Part shown: piece after piece, positions 31,920 to 44,289 of the stretch
Layout of the letters: each line of letters opens with the position of its first letter
Position numbering within the stretch: the first letter of the stretch is position 1
Assembly (NCBI RefSeq): GCF_028640845.1
Contig: NC_080540.1
Coordinates: 262,851,958 to 262,915,957, forward strand
Length of the DNA stretch: 64,000 bases
Direction of reading: 5' to 3'
Source of the DNA: Ahaetulla prasina
Taxonomy: Eukaryota > Chordata > Lepidosauria > Squamata > Colubridae
The notes under the pieces: model-generated
What the model was told of the DNA's origin: nothing
What the model saw: only the letters and a program-made list of their open reading frames with translations
Databases searched by the model: none
Made by a program: the position numbers and the translations under genes

Positions 31920-32620
31920 ATTTATGTTTGTCATAACAGTGTATACAAGCATTAACATGAAATAACTATATAATATATAAGCATATATATGAGCATAAGT
32001 ATGTAATAACTGTATTAATTGGATATAATGAAGAGGAACAATAGGACAGGGAACGGTAGGCACGTTTGTGCTCTTATGCACGCCCCTTATAGACCCCTTA
32101 GGAATGGGGTGAGGTCAATAGTAGATAGTTTTTAGTTAAAGATTTTGGGATTTTGAGAAGAGACCACAGAGTCAGATAATGTGTTCCAAGCATTAACAAC
32201 TCTGTTACAGAAGTCATATTTTCTGCAATCAAGATTGAAGCGGTTAACATTAAGTTTAAATCTATTGTTTGCTCTTGTATTGTTGTGATTGAAGCTGAAG
32301 AAGTTTTCAACAGGAAGAACGTTGCAATAGATGATTCTATGAGTTAAACACAGGTCCTGTCAAAGGCGGCGGAGTTCTAAATTTTCTAAACCCAGGATTT
32401 CAAGTCTGGTGGCATAAGGTATTTTGTTGTATTTGGAGGAATGGAGAACACTTCTTGTAAAATATTTCTGGACACGTTCAATTGTGTTGATATCAGAAAT
32501 GTGGTATGGGTTCCAAACAGGCGAGCTATATTCAAGAATTGGTCTAGCAAATGTTTTATATGCTCTGGTTAGTAGTGTAGTGTTTTTGGAAAAGAAGCTA
32601 CGTAAGATTAAGTAAAATCC
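31881..32620 (-). mobile_element. Jockey/CR1-superfamily LINE 3' end
   Basis: The minus strand encodes the C-terminus of a LINE reverse transcriptase with the order FARPILEYSSPVWNP, INTIERVQKYFTRSVL, LEILGLENLELRRLRQDL and NRVVNAWNTLSDSVVSS. A 3' UTR and a ttta-type array (31886-31917 on the plus strand) follow. The same family occurs on the plus strand at 57178-57775. The frame has breaks. The clade could be Rex1/Babar, but I could not decide it by eye. Confidence 0.75.
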
Positions 32621-33448
32621 TTCTCCAGCATGAATTGAATGTGAGCTTCAACTAATCAAATTTAGATTGGGCAGTCTGGGATATGAACAAAAGGATATTT
32701 ATCATTTCTATGATGGCATGGAGAAATTTAGGTGCCTTTGATCAGGTTGTCCTTTTTAAAATAAATTTAGAATAATTAAAATGTTTAAGTAGCAGTTAAT
32801 GGTAGGGGGAAAAGGAGGAAAAAGGTTTTCCTTATAAACTTTTTTCCTGTTTTTAATTTTATTATTGTTTATTGTTCTAAATGTTTGTATAAAACCTTAC
32901 CTTTTCAAATTTCACTTCAACCTCAATGTAACAGTGAAACAGCAATAATAATATTTTTAAAAAATCAATAATATGGATGAGTTTACAGTGAGTTTATATG
33001 GAAGATTACACTGCTATGTAATTATATGTATTCTATTCATTCTTTTTATTTTAGGTTTTTTTTCTGTTGCTTTTTACTACATTAATAAAATTAAAATTAT
33101 TTGCGAGGGGGGTGGAAGGAATAGAAATTTAATAGGATCTCTCTCTACTCAGAAGACATTAAAATAAATACTGTAAAACTTTCTTACGAATCAGTCAAGT
33201 ATTTATTATTAAGAACATTACCAGAAAAATATAAATATATAATAGAATTAATCAAGCTACATGAAAAAAAATTCCTTGAAAATATAATTGCCCAACTGGA
33301 GGCATATGCAAGAAAAAATTTAATAAATAAAAAATAATAAATAAAATATCAGCGTGATCTGAATGATGCAACTGAACAGAATTCTTTAATGTGAGCTGTC
33401 CTTATTGTAACAGAAAGGGGTATCTTAAAAGAGAATGCAGGCTTAACT
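32621..33448. other. No gene; possible degraded Gag knuckle at the right edge
   Basis: Mostly AT-rich DNA. At 33394-33438 a short frame reads CPYCNRKGYLKREC, which is similar to a CCHC zinc knuckle with His replaced by Tyr. The flanks show no other retroelement signal, so I rate it as weak. Confidence 0.35.
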
Positions 33449-33592
33449 TAACAGTAACAGAGTTGGAAGGGACTTCTAGGTCATCTAGTCGAACCCCCTG
33501 CCGGAGACCTGTACTAGGGATTCGAACCGCTGAACTGCCAACCTTTCTGATCGACAAGCTCAGTGTCTTAGCCACTGAGCCACCTAGTCAGG
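33449..33592 (-). mobile_element. tRNA-derived SINE with CR1-like tail
   Basis: On the minus strand the element starts with a good A box (tggctcagtggctaagac, about 33565-33583) and an intact B box (gttcgaatccc, about 33517-33528). It then runs into ggggttcgactagatgacct and cttccaactctgttactg, which is the CR1 3' signature. A tRNA head plus a CR1 tail suggests a SINE mobilised by CR1 machinery. It is about 144 bp with little decay in its promoter boxes. Confidence 0.8.
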
Positions 33593-34429
33593 CTTCTAAA
33601 GCTAAGATGCTCACAACAGATATTGTGATAATGAGGTTAAATGTATTAAAAGAAAAATTGTGTGCAGGAATTACAAAAACAATGAGATACAATGAAATAT
33701 TATTTTTATTGTAAGCCATCCAGAGTTGTGCATGTGAGATGGGCAGCTAAATTAAATAAATAAATAAGTACATTTATGCTAACAAATTTTGAAGGAAAAG
33801 TTTCCTTCTGGATGTGGGGCATGAGGTAAGAATAACTGCAAGAAAGATGTGTTTATAAGCTTTAATGATTTTAACCAAGGAAAAATAATGGAATTTCAAC
33901 AGATTAATGTAGAAAGGACAGTATAAATCTGAAATACCTCATAAATCATAATGAAAACAGGAATATAATATTCCAAGGTTGTTATGTTAGAGATGCAAAA
34001 GATAATGTTATTTTACACCTATCTTATCTTGTGCAACTTTGATTGCAAAATAGTTCTTAAAAATAGACTTTGTTCTCTTACAAAAGACCATTAAATAGTA
34101 TGAACCAGAAAGCACTTGAAGGTAATTTGTTGGATTGGATGGTAACCTAAAACAAGCCCAGTAGCAGAATGCATGCACAATAATAATCCTGCAAAATGAT
34201 TATGCCATTTAGAAAATAAAGGATGGGGACTAAGCAGTTAAACTGAATATCCAGAAAAGGAAATCAAATTGTGATTGTTGTTCACAAGCAAAGGAAAAAG
34301 GAACAGTTTTCCTGGGCTTGAATTCAAACAAGCCAATTGGTTGGTCAGAAGCTATTTTTTCAGATCATGTGATCCCATCCCAATCAAAACAAAGGGCAGG
34401 AAAATGATTTTGTAACACTCCCAGATTGT
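33593..34429. other. No recognised feature
   Basis: A taaataaataaat run near 33752-33768 may be a LINE tail remnant. Nothing else recognised. Confidence 0.45.
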
Positions 34430-34770
34430 CCTTCAAAGCATTACTTTTACCTGTCTCTGAACCAGCTGTGATCATTGGAACCTTTTAAAACAAATCTTTT
34501 TAAAGCATTTTTACTACCAGTTCTCAGGAACTGATAGTTAAAAATGCTTTAAGAAGTTTTTTAAAAAAGTTCCGACGATCGCACGTCACTCAGCTGATCT
34601 TTGGAACTTTTTTTTTTAACTTTACTTTAGTAAAAAAAATGCTTAAAAAGTAAAAAAAAAAGTTCTGAAGATCAGCTGAGCAATGCATGATCATTGGAAA
34701 TTTTTTTAAAATTTTTTTTTACTACCGGTTTGGGTGAACCTGCCCGAACCGGTAGCATTTCATCCCTGGA
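34430..34770. mobile_element. hAT-type MITE with internal inverted repeats
   Basis: The right end, aaccggtagcatttcatccctg, is the inverse of a hAT-type CAGGGATGAAAT end. Inside, gatcagctga and ggaacttttt-type blocks recur in both orientations (34590-34625 and 34667-34705), and tactaccagttct/tactaccggttt occur at about 34509 and 34721. The left terminus is not clear. It is non-coding. Confidence 0.6.
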
Positions 34771-35348
34771 GCAAATCCAATTTGTCACTCTTTTATGTTA
34801 TGCATATAAACCTAAAGAAGAAAGAAGTAAATTAAGTTTCAGAGCCTAATTAGGAATAATGCTGAACTTTCAATGAGGAATAAAGGTATGGGGTTTTGCT
34901 TAAAATCTGGAAATGCACTGTTGCTCATTTTAGCAAAGAAGAAAGGATAAACTTAAATGAGTTGTTAATATTTAAATATTAGTGCAAACCCACCACATTT
35001 TATCCTTAGCATCTGGATTTACCAATAAGGGAGGGAAATAACAACAGCAACAACATTGTACAGTCAAGAAATTATTGGAAATGAATCTGAAGAATCTCAA
35101 ACAGTACTAGATTCAGAAGACACCTAATTAGAACCGTTGCCCTGTTTGTTTATTTGTTTGCTAGCTTATGACATTTGTACAGCCACTCATTTTACAGCCC
35201 AACTTTGGGCAGTTTAAAACAACAATGCAGTCACAAAAACAATGTTAAAAACCCATAAAACATAACAATGAAAATGTTAAAGAGCTAGTATCTGAGAAAT
35301 ACCACTTGAGACAATGCGCTCCACAGCTGAAGATAAGGATGCACCTGA
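34771..35348. other. No gene; possible old L2-like tail
   Basis: A ttgtttatttgtttg run followed by cagccactcattttacagccc at about 35148-35200 resembles an inverted L2-like 3' end but is too decayed to be sure. Confidence 0.4.
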
Positions 35349-35475
35349 TAACAGAATAACAGAGTTGGAAGGGACCTTGCAGGTCTTCTAATCCAACTCC
35401 CTGCTTATAGCATTTCAGACAAATGGATGTCCAATCCCGTCTTCAAAATCTCCAGTGTTACAACATCCATCACTT
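35349..35475 (-). mobile_element. CR1 LINE extreme 3' end
   Basis: The antisense CR1 signature (acagagttggaagggacc then ggtcttctaatccaactcc) and the upstream 3' UTR piece are present in about 127 bp. This is a short 5'-truncated insertion. Confidence 0.85.
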
Positions 35476-35798
35476 GATTTCTTTCTTTCTCTGAACTAGT
35501 ATCAGAGAAAGAAAGTAGGGAATTGCCCACAGCTGAACCCCAGAAAGAAGGTAGCTGCATGGAAAGAAATTGAATCCTTGCACAGAAGCATGGAGTGTAA
35601 CAGGACTACCAAAGGGCAAGAAAAACATAGGTTCTAAATGGGTTTTCCAAATAAAGCACCACGTTTATGGAAACATGAAACCTCATAAAATTAGATTAGG
35701 AGAAACATACGGCTAAGATTATGGCAAAGTTTTTGCACTAGTAGTTAAACATGAAAGCATCAGGATTCCTACAAAGTGTAGCAGCATTTAGAAGTGTG
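35476..35798. other. No recognised feature
   Basis: A short ttctttctttctctgaac stretch is present. I see no gene or repeat family. Confidence 0.4.
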
Positions 35799-35926
35799 TT
35801 TTTTTCAAACTTGGCAACTTTAAGATGAGTGGACTTTGTCTCCTGGGATTCCCCAGCCAGCACTAGCGGGGGAATTCTGGGAGTTGAAGTCCATTCATCT
35901 TAAAGTTGCCAGGTTTGAAAAAACTG
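35799..35926. mobile_element. Foldback MITE
   Basis: Two arms of about 55-60 bp are nearly perfect inverted copies. The left reads tttttttcaaacttggcaac then tttaagatgagtggactt. The right reads aagtccattcatcttaaa then gttgccaggtttgaaaaaac. The centre is ggaattc-like with ccagccagcactagc. The right end ctg fits a hAT-type terminus; a clean target duplication is not visible. There is no coding capacity. Confidence 0.8.
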
Positions 35927-37189
35927 ACACCACCACATGTGGAGAACTTGGATATGAACATTTCTGCAATGTGAATTGAAAGAGGAGACGTACATACACT
36001 GATCCCCAGGTTTTGAAGAACCACAGAAAGAAAATCTAGTTTGTAAACTGAAAAAAAATATCCATACATAGTCTGAAGCCAGTACCAAAATGTGGTCTGA
36101 TAAGCCAAATCAATATTACAAAACATGGGCTTTGAGTTGGGAGATGCTGATCCATTCTTATACATATCAGTTAAAAATGGAGATACGTTGTACATTCTCT
36201 GTTACATAGACAATTTCATGGTTTGACCAGAGAACAAAATAATTTAGAGATAGTGAACAATTAATAAAAAGAAGTGGAGTAAAACAATTTGGGGATATTA
36301 GCTACTAACTTTGGAACTGAAATAAAAAAGAAGTGAAAGTACTTGCTCAATCAGAACCAAAATATAACTGTGTTCCTAGTTTTAATGGTGCAAAGAGTCA
36401 ACTTATACTTATACCCATGGAAGTTGGATGCCTAAACACCTTGCCAACTATTAAGTATGAAGTAGGTCTATTATTTTTTTAGGGTTGCATGTCAGCAAGT
36501 GGCATAAGTAATATTGTGTGGGTGGAAGGAAAAATAAAATGTCAACATATCCTAGAAGCTAATATCTTCAGAGTTTAGTGAAACTGAAGCTGAAAAAACA
36601 TTGGATATCTTAGCAAGACAACAGTGTGAAAGATATCTTCAAATCAACCATAAAGGATTTATAGGAAAGAAAGAGAAAGGTTGTGGAATGATCTTCACCA
36701 TTTTGAGACTTGAATGTTATTATTATTGAATAATGTATGAGATATTAGGAACTATGGGGTGATTGGAAATGTGTGACAGTATATACTTGCGCTAATTAAA
36801 GAGAGGAGAGAAGGAAGAATATTGAAGAGAAAAATAACAAAAAAGTTTTTGGTGACTTATGAGGTAAACTGGCAGTATTAATGTTAAAGTTACTTTTAAA
36901 TGTGCAACTTCTGTCTAGAGGCAAGAATAAAAACTTTATTCAGGAAAATAATAAAAACATCTCTTCCACCAAGCTTTTAATTGCTAATTGATTTTGTGCT
37001 TTTTGATTCATATTGTAATTGTACTAGCATTGTTTAATTCTAATTCTATTTTTTCCATTTCTATAAGTTGCCAGGTTTTAGAAACTGAGAAGCAGATATT
37101 AAATAGATGATAGGTGACAAATAGACAGACAGAAAGACAGACAGATGATAGATGGAGAGATACAGGGAAAATATTAAACATTCTAAACA
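35927..37189. other. No gene; gaca/gata microsatellite
   Basis: A short imperfect gacagaca/gatagatg array lies at about 37121-37155. A minus-strand open frame (35863-36195) overlaps the foldback element and has no motif. Confidence 0.45.
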
Positions 37190-37988
37190 GAATAGAATAA
37201 AATTTTTTAATGGGCAAGTATGATTGGAGAGACAAGGAATTTGTCTCCAGTGAAAAAGCTCTCAGTGTACATAACAAGCAATGTGGTAAATCATGATTAT
37301 AGTAATCATAAAAATACATTCATCATAAATCATCAGATACAAAACTTAGTGATAGTCATAGGATACTAAATAAGCAATCAACATGAATTGTACTAGGAAA
37401 CTAAATAAAACAATATAAATCGTAAGATACAAGCAACAAAGTTATAGTCATAAGAAGATAAGGAGGTAAGTAATAGGAGAATAATGATATAATACAGCCT
37501 TATTAGATAGTTGGACAGTGTTGTGGGAATTAGCTGTTTAGGAGAGTGATGGCATGGGGGGTGGGAACTATCCTTGTGTCTAGTTGTTCTGGTGTCCAAT
37601 GCCCTATAGCAGTGATGGCTAACCTTTTTGCCATCGCGTGCCGGGAAGGAGGGGCGGTGGGCAGGAGTCACACACATGCGTGCCCACACCCATAATTCTA
37701 TGCAAGAAAAACCGGCCTTCCCCACCACCCCCAAGGTCCTCTGGAGGCAGGAAACATGCTGTTTCCCTACTTCTGGTGGGCCTAGAAGGCCCAAAAATCA
37801 GCTGGCTGGCGCGCATGCCCACTGATATGGCTCTGCGTGCCACCTGTGGCACGCATGCCATAGGTTCACCATCACGGCCCTACAGTGTCTTGAGGGTTGA
37901 AACAGTTTATATCCAGGATGTGAGGGGTTTGTAGATATTTTCACAGCCTTCATTTTTGCTCATGCAGTATACAGGTGCTCAATGGAAT
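37190..37988 (-). mobile_element. L3/CR1-type LINE 3' end split by a MITE
   Basis: Same family and orientation as 634-1183, in two blocks (37190-37609 and 37878-37988). It keeps the ggcaagtatgattgg 3' UTR block, the C-terminal coding region around 37560-37600 and the upstream part around tatatccaggatgtgagggg. It has only a vestigial AATAG tail (aatagaataa). The break is exactly filled by a hAT-type MITE. Confidence 0.85.
37610..37877. mobile_element. hAT-type MITE nested in the L3-type LINE
   Basis: 268 bp with ends CAGTGATGGCTAACC and its near inverse (GGTTCACCATCACGG). The 8-bp duplication has one mismatch (ccctatag at 37602-37609, ccctacag at 37878-37885). It is GC-rich inside, and gtgccacctgtggcac forms a small inverted repeat near the right end. 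The pattern is a common vertebrate hAT MITE with GATGGC(T/G)AACC ends. Confidence 0.85.
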
Positions 37989-40504
37989 AATAAAATAAAT
38001 AATAAAAATAAAAAAATAAAAATGAAAGAGCATCAAAGGGCTAAGGGACACAATATGGACATGTAATAGCTTAACTGTGTAAAAGCTACCAAATTTCAAA
38101 ACTATAGTGTACAACAACAGCATTTTTTCATCTCATCAAGCAGCCATTACATATACCTTTCCTATTCTCTTTCATGTGAGTGAAACAGTAGTTTCTGTAT
38201 GAACCACTTCATGGCAAACACTGGCTGAAGGATTCTGATTAGGTAATCAATGAATATAAACTACAAAGTTGCTAGGTACAGTATTTATGGTATACAAATC
38301 ACTTGGGATCCTGCTTTATAGAGATAAATCAGAAAGAACTTTCTAAGTATTGATAAGGTGAATGTGTTTGCCTTCCTTTATGCATCCAATTAATGCTTGT
38401 GTTATCTTATTTCCTTACTTTCTCCAATGTCAACCACCATCAACAGGTCAATAAGACTTGAATGATTAGGAAAATAGGTGTATTTTTTTCTAAATAGCTG
38501 ACAGCTTGAATTAGTCAAGAAAACTTCCAAACCATTTACAAACATCTGGCTTTATAAAAGTTTCCATCTCTAGAAACCTACTTCTTTCCCCACCACATGT
38601 TCTTATCACCTGCAGATACCATTTATATGTGACTCTAAAAAAATGCAAAGTGTACTGTCAAGTACAAAATGTACTGTCGAATGCAACATCGGATAAATTA
38701 AAACTATACAGTTAGTATTTCCTCAGGAAGAAGGGCTGAAACTTCTCTTTTTGTACACTCGTTTAGAACATGTGAGTAAAATATTGTACATATTTTAAAA
38801 ACTTATAAGAATTTTATTAGTGCCATCATCTACTGTAATGATTTTGGAAAGTACTTAAACAAAAAATAAGGTGTACAGAGCACGTTTCATACTTTCTAAC
38901 TTATTTTACTGAACCGATAGCCCATCATGTAAATAGAGACAGGAAGGAGTAGTTGATGGAAATCAGATGAGCGTATATAATAGTGTTACATGGATGATGA
39001 CAGTTGAGTTTAAAGACCTTGTGACAGTTGTCTCTTGACTGAGACTAGCATCTGTTTGTACCAATGTTTTTATTTTATTCATTATATCAATCATTCTATG
39101 TAAAAAAACGCTCTTAAGCAATATAATCATACATTTAGTAAATTGAAAATTATTGGGAAGCCTTGCATAATGGTCCTGTAGCAACACTTCCTACTTTGGA
39201 TGTCTGCTTCTCCTGACATGTCATAAAGAATTTGGGAATTATCTTGCATTAGTCCTATTGAAAAGCAAGCATGATGGTGATCTACTGCATCTCAATAGAT
39301 AAGTTCTTGAGACAGTGACCCAAAAAGAGGAAGAGAAGGGGGGCATGAAAGTTCATGTAATTCATAAACATCTATCCATTTTTCTTTTCATTTTTATATA
39401 GTATTTTAGGGCATTGGAGGTTGGTTTATTTATTTATTTGATTTCAGCCCTGCCTGATTCTAGACCAGGTTTTTGTCAGAATGTGCATTTCTGAGTGTTA
39501 AATGGGTTCTGCTTGACCATATGTGATTATAGAAGGATATTTCTCCTTGGTAGCCTAAGGTATTCAATATTCAGATACTGCTAGTCATGTCATAGTGTCA
39601 GGACAGGCACAAGATGGCTATATTATTTATGATGAATTTAGTTGGATTTTCTTCCTTCCTATCCAAGAGTTCAGAAAAGATTACACCAGCTTTAAAAACA
39701 AAATGATAAACCAAACTGTTGAAAATAAAAGACATAAACTGTCAGAACAAAACCCAGTCAGATGAAAATTGCAAATTAATCCCCTTATCACATAGACATA
39801 TACTTTTTTCTATGTAGTAATCTGATAATTGACACTAAAAGCCAGCCAAAAGAAGAACTTTTTAGAGCTGATTCACACATGTTTGTACTTCATTGAAAAG
39901 TGTTGGGCTTGAGCTGATTTTGAGTTGATATGATGAAAGCTTTGCTGATTTGTATGGTTTTTCACACATGAGGGTCACTGCACAACATGGTAAGTCTGCT
40001 CTTGCAAACAGAAAATGAGGCAGGCAACTTTTTTCTAGTTCCTACCTCTTTAAATTGCATGTAGGACTCTCAAATTCCTCTCTACAAATGCATGAGTTCC
40101 TAAGTACATCAAATACATATAAAACTTGTAGAAATGTTATATTGCATCTATTTTTCTGTATGAAGTTTCTTTGTTTTTTGAATGGACCATATAGTAATAT
40201 TTGCAGATGCATTCTGCTCCAGACCATTTACATTTTGTTTGTTTTTTCTGTATCTTTTTGAAAGGAAAGTTAAAATGGTTAGCGGCATATAACAACTTTG
40301 CAATTTTACAAAACACAATTAAAAATATCTTTATTTGTGGAGGAAGATAGAGATGAAACAAAATCCTTCCCAAATAAGTGCTGGCTGAAAAATTTATTAG
40401 GAAAAATATATTCCCTAGGACTCTTTATCAGAACTGAAGTTAAAAAAAAGAGGGAGTAATAGTTTGTAGGATGAAGAATGGATTGATTCTATTACGCTGA
40501 TTCC
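37989..40504. other. No recognised feature
   Basis: About 2.5 kb of AT-rich DNA with a tttatttatttattt run near 39426-39440. No gene is visible. Confidence 0.5.
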
Positions 40505-40750
40505 AAATTGTGGCAGTAGCAATAGTAGTTAGATTTATATACTGCTTCACTGTGCTTTACAGTTCTCTCTAAATGATTTACAGAGTCAGAATATTGCCCC
40601 CAACAACCTGGCTCCTCATTTTATCGACCTCGGAAGGATGTAAGGCTGAGTCAACCTTGTGCCATTGAGAATTGAACTGCAAAACTACAGGCAGCTGGCA
40701 GGCAGCAGAATGCAGTACTGCATTCTACCCACTGCACCACTACAGCTTGT
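40505..40750 (-). mobile_element. tRNA-derived SINE (antisense)
   Basis: The inverse of the SINE at 12950-13182. The plus strand reads tactgcttcactgtgcttta, then ggctgagtcaaccttgtgcc, and ends with gcagtactgcattctaccca. The Pol III boxes are decayed. A (gat)n/(aac)n microsatellite follows at about 40785-40824. Confidence 0.75.
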
Positions 40751-42211
40751 AAAAGTATTGCCCAGTTTTTAGATAAATTATAATAATGATAACGATGATG
40801 ATGATGATAACAACAACAACAATAACTTTGAAAATCTATATTGGTAACCTCTGAGGATTATTTTGGTTACACTGTTGGTATGTTTCAGCCATTGGCTAGA
40901 AAAAAATTAACGGCTATCTCACCACAGAGCAGTGAATCTTGAATCAAAACTGATTTGTCTTTGTCTCTTTTCTCTCTCTTGTTCCTCAGTCCTATTGTTT
41001 CATATGCATTTATAACAACTCTGCTCTAATTAGATTATTAATCCTTAGTTAAGTGTCAAAGCAGCCACAGTACACACTGTCAGAGAGGGAGGGTTTCCAT
41101 TTCTGAGAGCTGTCTGTGGATCAAACTGTGTTGTCACCAGTTATGAGCTTTCCAAGTTTTTTAAGCAACTGCCTATGACTTCAGCTACTGTACTTAAAAA
41201 AGGTGTGATCAATTTATTTCAACACCATTGCGGAAACCACAGGTTCTATAGAAGTTAGGCAGTATAACTGTAAAGGGGAGGGGGGATATAGGAATGTGTT
41301 TAATTAAAAAATATTAACCAGATAAGCAAGAAAATATTTAAATTTCATAGAAATCTTTTTTTAATTGCACCTAGATTCTTTTATATAGCATGAGTAAGAA
41401 CATCTTCATTCTTTATAGGATACCATCAAATTATATGGTAAGTCTCCGAGTTTTAAGCAAATACTTTAAAAACTCTCTTTTGTAAGGCTAGTCTTGAATG
41501 ACAGACATAAAGTGCCAAGTAGTCATTCAAACAATTCTTCCCTACAGAACTTCAAAAATGTCATGAATCAATCATCTCCCCCTTATTCTGCTCATCAAGA
41601 TGTCTAACATATAAGAAAATTGGATTACCATAGATGGCATGGCATTGATTGAAGCACATTACACTCTAACATTAATGCTAATCTTAAAGTAGTCAAATTC
41701 ACTTATTATAAAGACTTTCAGTCACAACCCAGAAGTCAGCTTCCATAAAATGGGAATACAGATTCCAAAAATATGTGTGAGTTAGTATATAAATATTTTC
41801 TCACTGGACATAACTACACATAGTAAACAGAAACAGACTCTGATTTACAGTGACCGCTGAAACTCTTCTGTCATCATCTGATAGTTGTTTATGCCTCCCC
41901 CTTTTTCTCTTAATGAGTAACATAGGAAAGACAATGTTTTGGATTCATTACAATTTAAATTCTCAATTTCAAATCTTTTTTTTTTTTTGGTAGGGTCCAT
42001 GAGAACACACAAAGACTTTCTGTCATAGATTGTGTATGTCAAAAGTATTATGGTTCTGCTTTGGGGAAGTGCTTAAACAGCACTATATTAGCTAAATTTC
42101 CTGAATGCTTACCTACCCAGCCTTAGTCTCTCAGAGTCTCTAGCCAAAAATACAACACGGACTTCATTCAGCAATCACAAACCTATCAAAAGCTGATTGG
42201 GGAGGCATTTA
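40751..42211. other. No gene; (GAT)n/(AAC)n microsatellite
   Basis: Composite array at 40785-40824. The rest is unrecognised AT-rich DNA. Confidence 0.5.
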
Positions 42212-42725
42212 CTGTATTTTTTGGAGTATAAGATGCTCTGGACTGTAAGACACACCTGCATCTCATTTTTGGTGAGGAAAACATGAAAAAGAAATTTGCC
42301 TCTGCTTCCAAGCAATTTTACCTCTTTGCAGGAAACAGCAAACTGCCTGCTTTACTTTCATTTTCATTTTCAGCATAGCTTGATTAGCGCAAGGAAAAAA
42401 AATCTGCTCCCAGCAATTTACCTCCTTGCAGCAAGCAGCAGAGGCCCATGCAGCAATAGACAATGGCAATCCCTGCAGTCTGAAACTGCTGAGACTCAGG
42501 AGGCCAATCCAAGGGACAATCAACTTGTGTTAATTAGGCTGTGCTGAAGCTGAAATGGACTATTTCTTCTTGTTGCTTGCTGAAAGAAGGTAAATTGCTG
42601 GGAGGCAGAGGCCAAAGAGTGGGGGCCAGTGGGTGGGCGGGGCTACATTCAGTGTATAAGATGCACTCTAATTTTCACCCCCTTTTAGGGGGAAAAAGGT
42701 GTGACTTATACTCCGAAAAATACAG
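42212..42725. mobile_element. TA-flanked non-autonomous DNA transposon
   Basis: 514 bp with terminal inverted repeats of about 20 bp (ctgtattttttggagtataag on the left and its near inverse, cttatactccgaaaaatacag, on the right), each bordered by TA. TA duplication suggests a Tc1/mariner-type mechanism, but the ends could belong to another superfamily. No transposase is present; inside are gcaatttaccTC-type repeated blocks. Confidence 0.75.
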
Positions 42726-43379
42726 TATGTGAAGGTGGTATAAAAGCCTTTTCCTCCATTGTGAATTAAGCAATGCGACAAAGTATGTAAGCTAGTTTTA
42801 GGAAGTGAATCCTTTGTAGTTTTCCACCCATCATTGCTTTGACTGTTTTTTGTGTGTTTATGTGTATATTCAAACAGCAGACGGTATCTGCAGTTTTCAT
42901 AGGAAGGTGCCAACTGTCCTAGGACACTGACAAACTTTTACAAACCCATCCTGGCTCCATTTGTTCTTCCCGATTAACTTTATTATTCCTTTCTAACATC
43001 CCTAATTTTTCCAAATCCTCTATTCCTGCCCCAAGTCTCACACTGGTTCCTGTAGTTCTTTCTAGTCTACCTGTTGGCTTTCCTACTTCTCTCTTCCTAA
43101 TGAAACATCTCTATGGTTTCTTTCTTTCTTATTTTGGCTGCTGCAGAGAAAAAAAGTACATAAAAATAGTTTTAGTTCCCTATTGAAGCTAGGGGCATTC
43201 TAGGAAAACAAATACGAAATCAAGGTTTGAGCTTTGCTTTGGATGTATTCCAGTTGCCAGGATGAAAACAAACAAATTGGAAAATACACCTCCCTGCAAT
43301 GTCTCATGGCATTTTGTAAGAAAATAAAATATATAATACAATAATAGTAGCAATAATAGTATTTTAGTATTTATATCAT
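42726..43379. other. No recognised feature
   Basis: Nothing recognised between the DNA transposon and the L2 copy. Confidence 0.45.
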
Positions 43380-44235
43380 TGGCCCCGGTGGAGAGGGTGC
43401 GCAACTTGGGCATTCTCCTGGATGGACGGTTGTCGTTTGAAAATCACTTGACGACCATCTCCAGGAGAGCTTTTTATCAGGTTCGCCTGATTCTCCAGTT
43501 GCGCCCCTTCCTTGACCGGGATGCCCTGTGCACGGTCACTCATGCTCTTGTTACCTCTCGCTTGGATTACTGCAATGCTCTCTACATGGGGCTCCCCTTG
43601 AAAAGCACCCGGAGGCTCCAGTTGGTTCAGAATGCAGCTGCGTAGGTGATAGAGGGAGCCGCACGTAGCTCCCATGTAACACCACTCCTGCGCAGGCTGC
43701 ACTGGCTACCTGTGGTCTTTTGGGTGCACTTTAAGGTTTTGGTTACTACCTTTAAAGCGCTCCATGGCTTAGGGCCAGGGTACTTACGGGACCGCCTGCT
43801 GTTACCGAATGCCTCCCACCAACCAGTACGCTCGCACAGAGAGGGACTTCTCAGGGTGCCGTCCACCAAGCACTGTTGGCTGGTGGCCCCCAGGGGAAGG
43901 GCCTTCTCTGTGGGGGCTTCCACCCTCTGGAATGAGCTTCCCCCTGGACTTCGTCAACTGCCTGACCTTCGGACCTTCCGCCGTGAGCTGAAGACGTATC
44001 TGTTTATTCGCGCAGGACTGGCATAGGAATTTTAAATAGTTTTTAATATTTTTAATATTTGATACAACTTTTATGGGGTTTTTAAGGTTTTAAATGTTTT
44101 AATTTGGCCATACATCTAGTAAGTTTTTTAATTATTGTTTTATCTATATATTATTGTTGTTTTTATTTTGGCTGTGAACCGCCCTGAGTCCTTCAGGAGA
44201 AGGGCAGTATAAAAATTCAATAAATACTAAATACT
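43380..44235 (+). mobile_element. L2-clade LINE, 5'-truncated
   Basis: This begins inside the region after the RT active site (RVRNLGILLDGRLSFENHL). An in-frame TAG at 43643-43645 replaces a codon in the QNAAA(R)V block. The frame continues to the normal C-terminus (SVGASTLWNELPPGLRQL, ending at 44024). The 3' hairpin (44179-44207) has a changed tetraloop (ttca). The tail is short, aataaatacta-like. Confidence 0.92.
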
Positions 44236-44289
44236 AAATTATTTGAAAACTGAAACATAATTTTACCGCACTATATGAACTAATTAAAA

